Source of the DNA: Pseudomonadota bacterium
Lineage (GTDB): Bacteria > Myxococcota > Myxococcia > Myxococcales > Myxococcaceae
DNA length: 64,000 nucleotides
NCBI GenBank assembly: GCA_023426545.1
Contig: JAFAAN010000087.1
Location: 56,042 to 120,041, forward strand
Direction: 5' to 3'
Both the position numbers and the translations under genes were made by a program. Of the stretch, positions 60,427 through 64,000 are shown in pieces. The notes under the pieces were generated by a model. That model did no database searches and was not told where the DNA came from. It saw only the letters and a list, made by a program, of their open reading frames with translations. Every line of letters starts with the position of its first letter. Position 1 is the stretch's first letter.

Positions 60427-62061
60427 ATGGCGAAAACGCGGGCGCGCAAGACGGTGGTCCTGGGGATGCTCGGGACGACGCTGGACAATGGAAAGGGGCC
60501 GCAGCGCTGGACGCGGTGGCGGCCCACGGTGGCGCTGTGCCAGCAGGAGGACCTGCTGGTGCACCGGCTGGAGCTGCTGCACCCACCCAACGCGACAGCG
60601 CTCGCGGACACGCTGTCCGCCGACATCCGGCAGGTGTCCCCGGAGACGGAGGTGCGTCGTACACCCCTGGCCCTCCAGAACCCCTGGGACCTGGAGGAGA
60701 CCTACGGCGCGCTGCTCGACTACGTGCGCGGCTATGCCTTCAACCCCGAGGCGGAGGACTACCTGGTCCACATCACCACGGGCACACACATCGTGCAGAT
60801 CTGCATGTTCCTGCTGGTGGAGAGTCGGCTCATCCCCGGCCGGCTGGTGCAGACGTCGCCGGACCCGAGGGACCGTTCGGGCGCGGGCACGCACACCCTC
60901 ATCGACCTGGACCTGTCCCAGTACGACACGCTGGCGGCGCGCTTCCGGCAGGAGCAGCGCGAAGGACTGGCCTTCCTCAAGTCCGGCATCGACACCCGCA
61001 ACGCGGCGTTCAACCGCCTCATCGAGCGCATCGAGCAGGTGGCCGTCCAGTCTCGCGCGCCCATGCTCATCACCGGCCCCACGGGCGCGGGCAAGTCGCA
61101 GCTCGCGCGCCGCATCTACGCCTTGAAGAAGGCGCGGCGCGGCGTGGCGGGCCCCTTCGTGGACCTCAACTGCGCCACGCTCCGGGGAGACGCGGCCATG
61201 TCCGCCCTGTTCGGACATGTGAAGGGCGCCTTCACGGGCGCGCTGAATGACAGACCCGGCTTGCTGCGGCAGGCGAATGGCGGCGTGCTGTTCCTGGACG
61301 AAATCGGAGAGCTGGGCGAGGACGAGCAGGCCATGCTGCTGCGTGCGCTGGAGGACAAGCGCTTCCTGCCCGTGGGCGCGGACCGGGAAGTGGAGAGCGA
61401 CTTCCAGCTCATCGCCGGCACCAACCGCGACCTCCAGCTGGAGGTCGAGCGCGGACGCTTCCGCGAGGACCTGCTCGCGCGCATCAACCTGTGGACCTTC
61501 CGGCTGCCCGCGCTGCGCGAGCGCCCGGAGGACATCGCCCCCAACCTCCTCTTCGAGCTGGACCAGGCCTCCGAGGCCGTGGGCACCCGCGTCACCATGA
61601 ACAAGGAGGCACAGGCCCACTTCCTGGGCTTCGCCACGTCCCCGGAGGCGCGGTGGTCGGGCAACTTCCGCGACCTCAACGCGGCGGTGCTCCGCATGGC
61701 GACGCTCGCGGCCGGAGGGCGGATTACGCGCGACGTCGTGGGCGAGGAACTCGAACGCCTGCGCGAGCAATGGCGACCCACCGGGCCGCAGGCGAGCCCA
61801 GGCGCCGGGGACCTCGTGGCGGAGCTACTCGGCGAGAGGCTCGCCGGGGAGTTGGATCGGTTCGACCGGGTGCAGCTCGCGGACGTGCTGGGCGTCTGCC
61901 GGGCCTCGCGCTCGCTGTCGGAAGCGGGGCGTGTGCTGTTCGCGCAGTCACGCGCCCAGAAGAAAAGCGTCAACGACGCGGACCGGCTGAAGAAGTACCT
62001 CGCCCGCTTCGGTCTCACCTGGGCGGACGTCAGCGGACAAGGCACACAGCCGGCACCCTGA
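60427..62061 (+). CDS. rtcR: RNA repair transcriptional activator RtcR
   Basis: The 544-residue protein has an N-terminal CARF sensor domain (about residues 1-180, with HITTGTHIVQICMFLLVESRLIP), a sigma-54 AAA+ domain (Walker A GPTGAGKS 217-224, GAFTGA 267-272, Walker B VLFLDEIGE 287-295) and a C-terminal helix-turn-helix (about 465-530). RtcR activates rtcBA when its CARF domain binds an RNA-derived ligand with a cyclic phosphate end. It is divergent from rtcB with only 146 bases between the starts. Confidence 0.97.
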   Translation: MAKTRARKTVVLGMLGTTLDNGKGPQRWTRWRPTVALCQQEDLLVHRLELLHPPNATALADTLSADIRQVSPETEVRRTPLALQNPWDLEETYGALLDYVRGYAFNPEAEDYLVHITTGTHIVQICMFLLVESRLIPGRLVQTSPDPRDRSGAGTHTLIDLDLSQYDTLAARFRQEQREGLAFLKSGIDTRNAAFNRLIERIEQVAVQSRAPMLITGPTGAGKSQLARRIYALKKARRGVAGPFVDLNCATLRGDAAMSALFGHVKGAFTGALNDRPGLLRQANGGVLFLDEIGELGEDEQAMLLRALEDKRFLPVGADREVESDFQLIAGTNRDLQLEVERGRFREDLLARINLWTFRLPALRERPEDIAPNLLFELDQASEAVGTRVTMNKEAQAHFLGFATSPEARWSGNFRDLNAAVLRMATLAAGGRITRDVVGEELERLREQWRPTGPQASPGAGDLVAELLGERLAGELDRFDRVQLADVLGVCRASRSLSEAGRVLFAQSRAQKKSVNDADRLKKYLARFGLTWADVSGQGTQPAP

Positions 62062-62069
62062 GCCGGACC

Positions 62070-63458
62070 TCACAGCATGGGCATGCCACGCGTCGTCACG
62101 CCCTTGCCGCCCAGGCCTCCCAGGCGTCCGATCAGGTAGAACGCCTCCTGCCGGGGCACGAAGAACTTCCAGCCCTCGTCGGTGAGGTAGGCCGGGTCCT
62201 CCATCATCACGAACACCTTCTGACCGTCCCACTCCGGCACCGGCGTGGCGGTGTTCAGCTCGATGGCCATGTACGAGCCCTTGCGCAGCGTCTTGGGCGT
62301 CTCCTTCCGGCTCGCCGAGCGGAAGTCGATGCTCGCGCCCAACGCGTGCCCCTGGTTGCCCAGCGGATGGCTGTACACCATGGCCTCGATGCCCTTCTCC
62401 TTCATCTCCGCCATCGTCTGCTCGTACACCTCCGCCGACGAGCGGCCCGGGCGGGAGGCGCGCAGCATCAGCGCGTCCTGGAGCGCCAGGGTGTTGGCGA
62501 GCGCGCGCTTCAGGCCGTCGGGCACGTCCGTCTCGCCCTCGCGGAGCACATAGGCCATCTTCTGCCAGTCAGAGTTCAGCCCCATGTAGGTGATGCCGAA
62601 GTCCACATGCAGCAAGTCACCGCGAAGGATGACCACGTCCTCCTTCGCGGGCGCCAGGAAGCCGCGCGATGAGGAGAGGTCCATCCCCTTGCGTTGCACG
62701 CGCACGTCCGGCTGGAACCAGGTCTCCACGCCCAGCGCCCAGAGCCTGTCGTACAGGAACCGGCGCACGTCGCCGACCGTCGTCTTCCCCGGCACCACCA
62801 CCTCCGGGGAGAAGGCCTCCTTCACCACCGCCTCCGTCAGCGCCACCAGCCGCTGGTAGTGCGACCACTCCTCGGGAAGGCGCGTGTCGAGGTACTCCTC
62901 GATGAGCGGCGCAGCGCTCACGAAGCGAGCCTCCGCCTCCGCCCCCAGGGCCTCCACCAGGAAGGCATAGCTGTCGCGCGTCAGGCTGCGCGTCACGCCG
63001 CGCTCGCCGCCGATGCCCAGGGCAATCGTCTGGGGCTCGTAGCGCGCCACCAGGTCCGCCAGGACGTCCCGCGGCTTGCGGCCCTCCGCGGGCAGCTCGA
63101 AGAAGCGCTCGAGCGTGGCCTCGGAGTAGCTGGAGAGCGCCACCCGCTTGAGTCCCTCGGGCCCCGCATCGATGAACACGAAGAGGTCCCGGTTGCCCGC
63201 ATAGGGCCGCGGAGGCGCCACGAACTGGGTGAGCGGGTCGTCATGGAACTCCTCGTTGACGACCACCCACATGCCCACGCCGTGACGGCGCATCATGTCC
63301 AGCAGCAGGCCGTGGCGCTTCTCCAGCCAGGCCTCACGCTCGGCGATCTGCTCCGACCAGGGCAGCAGCGACGGCACCGAAGCATCCGCGCCGCGCCCCG
63401 TGGTGGCACAGGCAGCCAGGAGCAGCAGCGGCAGGGCCGCCCACTTCAGGGACTTCAT
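62070..63458 (-). CDS. M24-family (Xaa-Pro aminopeptidase-like) lipoprotein
   Basis: The 462-residue precursor has a lipoprotein signal ending in LLAAC. It has a creatinase-type N-terminal domain (to about residue 200) and a pita-bread M24 domain with candidate metal ligands in HVDFG (Asp), SDWQ (Asp), SHPLGNQGHALG (His), AIELNT (Glu) and MMEDPAYL (Glu). Lipid anchoring is unusual for the family, and the enzyme would act on the periplasmic or outer face of the membrane. The ATG at 63458 has GGGAG upstream. The gene converges with rtcR, eight bases apart. Confidence 0.88.
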   Translation of the reverse strand: MKSLKWAALPLLLLAACATTGRGADASVPSLLPWSEQIAEREAWLEKRHGLLLDMMRRHGVGMWVVVNEEFHDDPLTQFVAPPRPYAGNRDLFVFIDAGPEGLKRVALSSYSEATLERFFELPAEGRKPRDVLADLVARYEPQTIALGIGGERGVTRSLTRDSYAFLVEALGAEAEARFVSAAPLIEEYLDTRLPEEWSHYQRLVALTEAVVKEAFSPEVVVPGKTTVGDVRRFLYDRLWALGVETWFQPDVRVQRKGMDLSSSRGFLAPAKEDVVILRGDLLHVDFGITYMGLNSDWQKMAYVLREGETDVPDGLKRALANTLALQDALMLRASRPGRSSAEVYEQTMAEMKEKGIEAMVYSHPLGNQGHALGASIDFRSASRKETPKTLRKGSYMAIELNTATPVPEWDGQKVFVMMEDPAYLTDEGWKFFVPRQEAFYLIGRLGGLGGKGVTTRGMPML

Positions 63459-63512
63459 GCGAGGACTCCCATCGAGAAGGAGCCCCCACCGTACCTCATC
63501 ACCGCCAGGAGA

Positions 63513-63552
63513 CCTCCGCCTCCAGAGCCCTTGGAGCCTCTGGAGGCGGAGG
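63513..63552. repeat. Perfect 15-bp inverted repeat
   Basis: Arms at 63513-63527 and 63538-63552 are exact reverse complements, with a ten-base loop. It lies 54 bases upstream of the M24 peptidase start and about 190 bases past the stop of the small acidic ORF. It could be a terminator without a T-tract or a leader hairpin of the peptidase mRNA. Confidence 0.5.
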
Positions 63553-63739
63553 GCCTGGGGCGCGCCCACTCCCTCACACCCTGGATTTCCGCGCTCCAGC
63601 CTCTCCGGATGGACCCGTCTCCAACTTCCGAGTCATGTGGTCGTCGGTCCCCCTGGTCTCGACGTGTCCACCCTCCGAGCTGACGGCCGTCCCCCGACGC
63701 CGTCCACCAGAGCGGGGCCTTCCGCCCCACGCGCCAACC

Positions 63740-63970
63740 TCAAAAGCTGGCGATCTGGAACTCGGCGTCGAATGCGTCGAGCTCCATGTCCCCCACCTCA
63801 TCCCCTTCCCACCCCATCTCCACGACAGCGCTCCGCACGTCCCCCTGGCCTCCTCCGGTGGCGCCCATGTCCGAGCACGCCCCCCATCCCCCGCCCATGG
63901 CGCCCCGCCCCTCCTCCGGTGCCCAGATACCGCTCGCATCCCCACATCCCCGCGCGTCACCACGAAACAT
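63740..63970 (-). CDS. Small Gly-rich acidic-tail protein of unknown function
   Basis: The ATG at 63970 follows AAGGGGGAACG, a strong Shine-Dalgarno at good spacing, and opens a 76-residue ORF. The N-terminal half is Gly- and Trp-rich, and the C-terminal end is acidic and hydrophobic (DMELDAFDAEFQIASF). It has no signal peptide. The other frames here lack a ribosome-binding site. The short precursor-like layout is compatible with a RiPP leader peptide or a small regulatory protein, but no modification enzyme is seen, and the window ends 30 bases upstream. A genuine gene is likely but not certain. Confidence 0.5.
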   Translation of the reverse strand: MFRGDARGCGDASGIWAPEEGRGAMGGGWGACSDMGATGGGQGDVRSAVVEMGWEGDEVGDMELDAFDAEFQIASF

Positions 63971-64000
63971 CGTTCCCCCTTCTGGGAGGCGCCCCACCCC

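Overview
The window is very GC-rich DNA (about 70% by eye) from a delta-proteobacterial predator of the Myxococcaceae (Myxococcus/Corallococcus type). The evidence is a dense run of secreted lipoproteins, DUF4215/EGF-like 'Myxococcus cysteine-rich' modules, DUF4388 (PATAN) signalling proteins, bEBP/sigma-54 regulation and near-saturated GC3 codon use, which also creates very long false ORFs antisense to real genes. The species cannot be fixed from sequence alone. About 55 protein genes and one tRNA-Gly(CCC) are supported. No rRNA, CRISPR array, insertion sequence, prophage or replication origin was seen.

Layout. 1-8.5 kb: end of an unknown gene, smc (condensin ATPase), a CNNM/CorC-like membrane protein with a TPR partner, a CapA-type lipoprotein and a 40-residue basic protein. 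8.5-12.4 kb: prfA-prmC-murA, then a zinc-ribbon protein. 12.4-18.3 kb: surface and secreted proteins around the tRNA-Gly gene. 18.4-21.6 kb: a radical-SAM protein, a GlsB/YeaQ membrane protein, a chalcone-isomerase-fold protein and serC. 21.7-28.7 kb: a five-gene operon with an ECF sigma factor, a membrane protein with a degenerate zinc finger (probable anti-sigma), a lipoprotein caspase fused to a beta-barrel-like domain, and two large lipoproteins. 28.7-30.7 kb: a compact RiPP locus with a GSCG-repeat precursor lipoprotein, an MNIO (DUF692) enzyme and an HvfC/BufC-like partner. It sits tail-to-tail with the caspase operon.

30.7-37.3 kb: a gluzincin lipoprotein, an XRE/ScfR-RamB-family regulator with a clear operator upstream, a TPR protein, a TSUP permease/DUF1634 pair and a phospholipase-C-like protein. 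37.4-43.2 kb: leucyl aminopeptidase, a DUF4388 protein, a SurA-DsbA fusion lipoprotein and lpxC. 43.5-51.1 kb: ruvB with an uncharacterised partner, an MBL-fold hydrolase, an ELWxxDGT propeller protein, and yebC-ruvC-ruvA. 51.2-57.6 kb: a pseudo-receiver/DUF4388 protein, a beta-barrel protein, a sigma-54 response regulator with a small Cys-rich partner, and a CARDB-repeat surface protein. 57.8-62.1 kb: a complete RNA-repair locus, rtcBA divergent from rtcR, with a near-consensus -24/-12 promoter and a palindromic candidate enhancer. 62.1-64 kb: an M24 peptidase lipoprotein and a small acidic ORF.

The two most interesting places are the GSCG/MNIO RiPP locus, whose precursor looks like a lipoprotein, and the sigma factor-caspase-lipoprotein operon. 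The RtcR promoter architecture and the regulator operator at 32.5 kb are the clearest cis-regulatory sites. Start codons below were moved from the longest ORF where Shine-Dalgarno sequences, signal peptides or family length argued for it.
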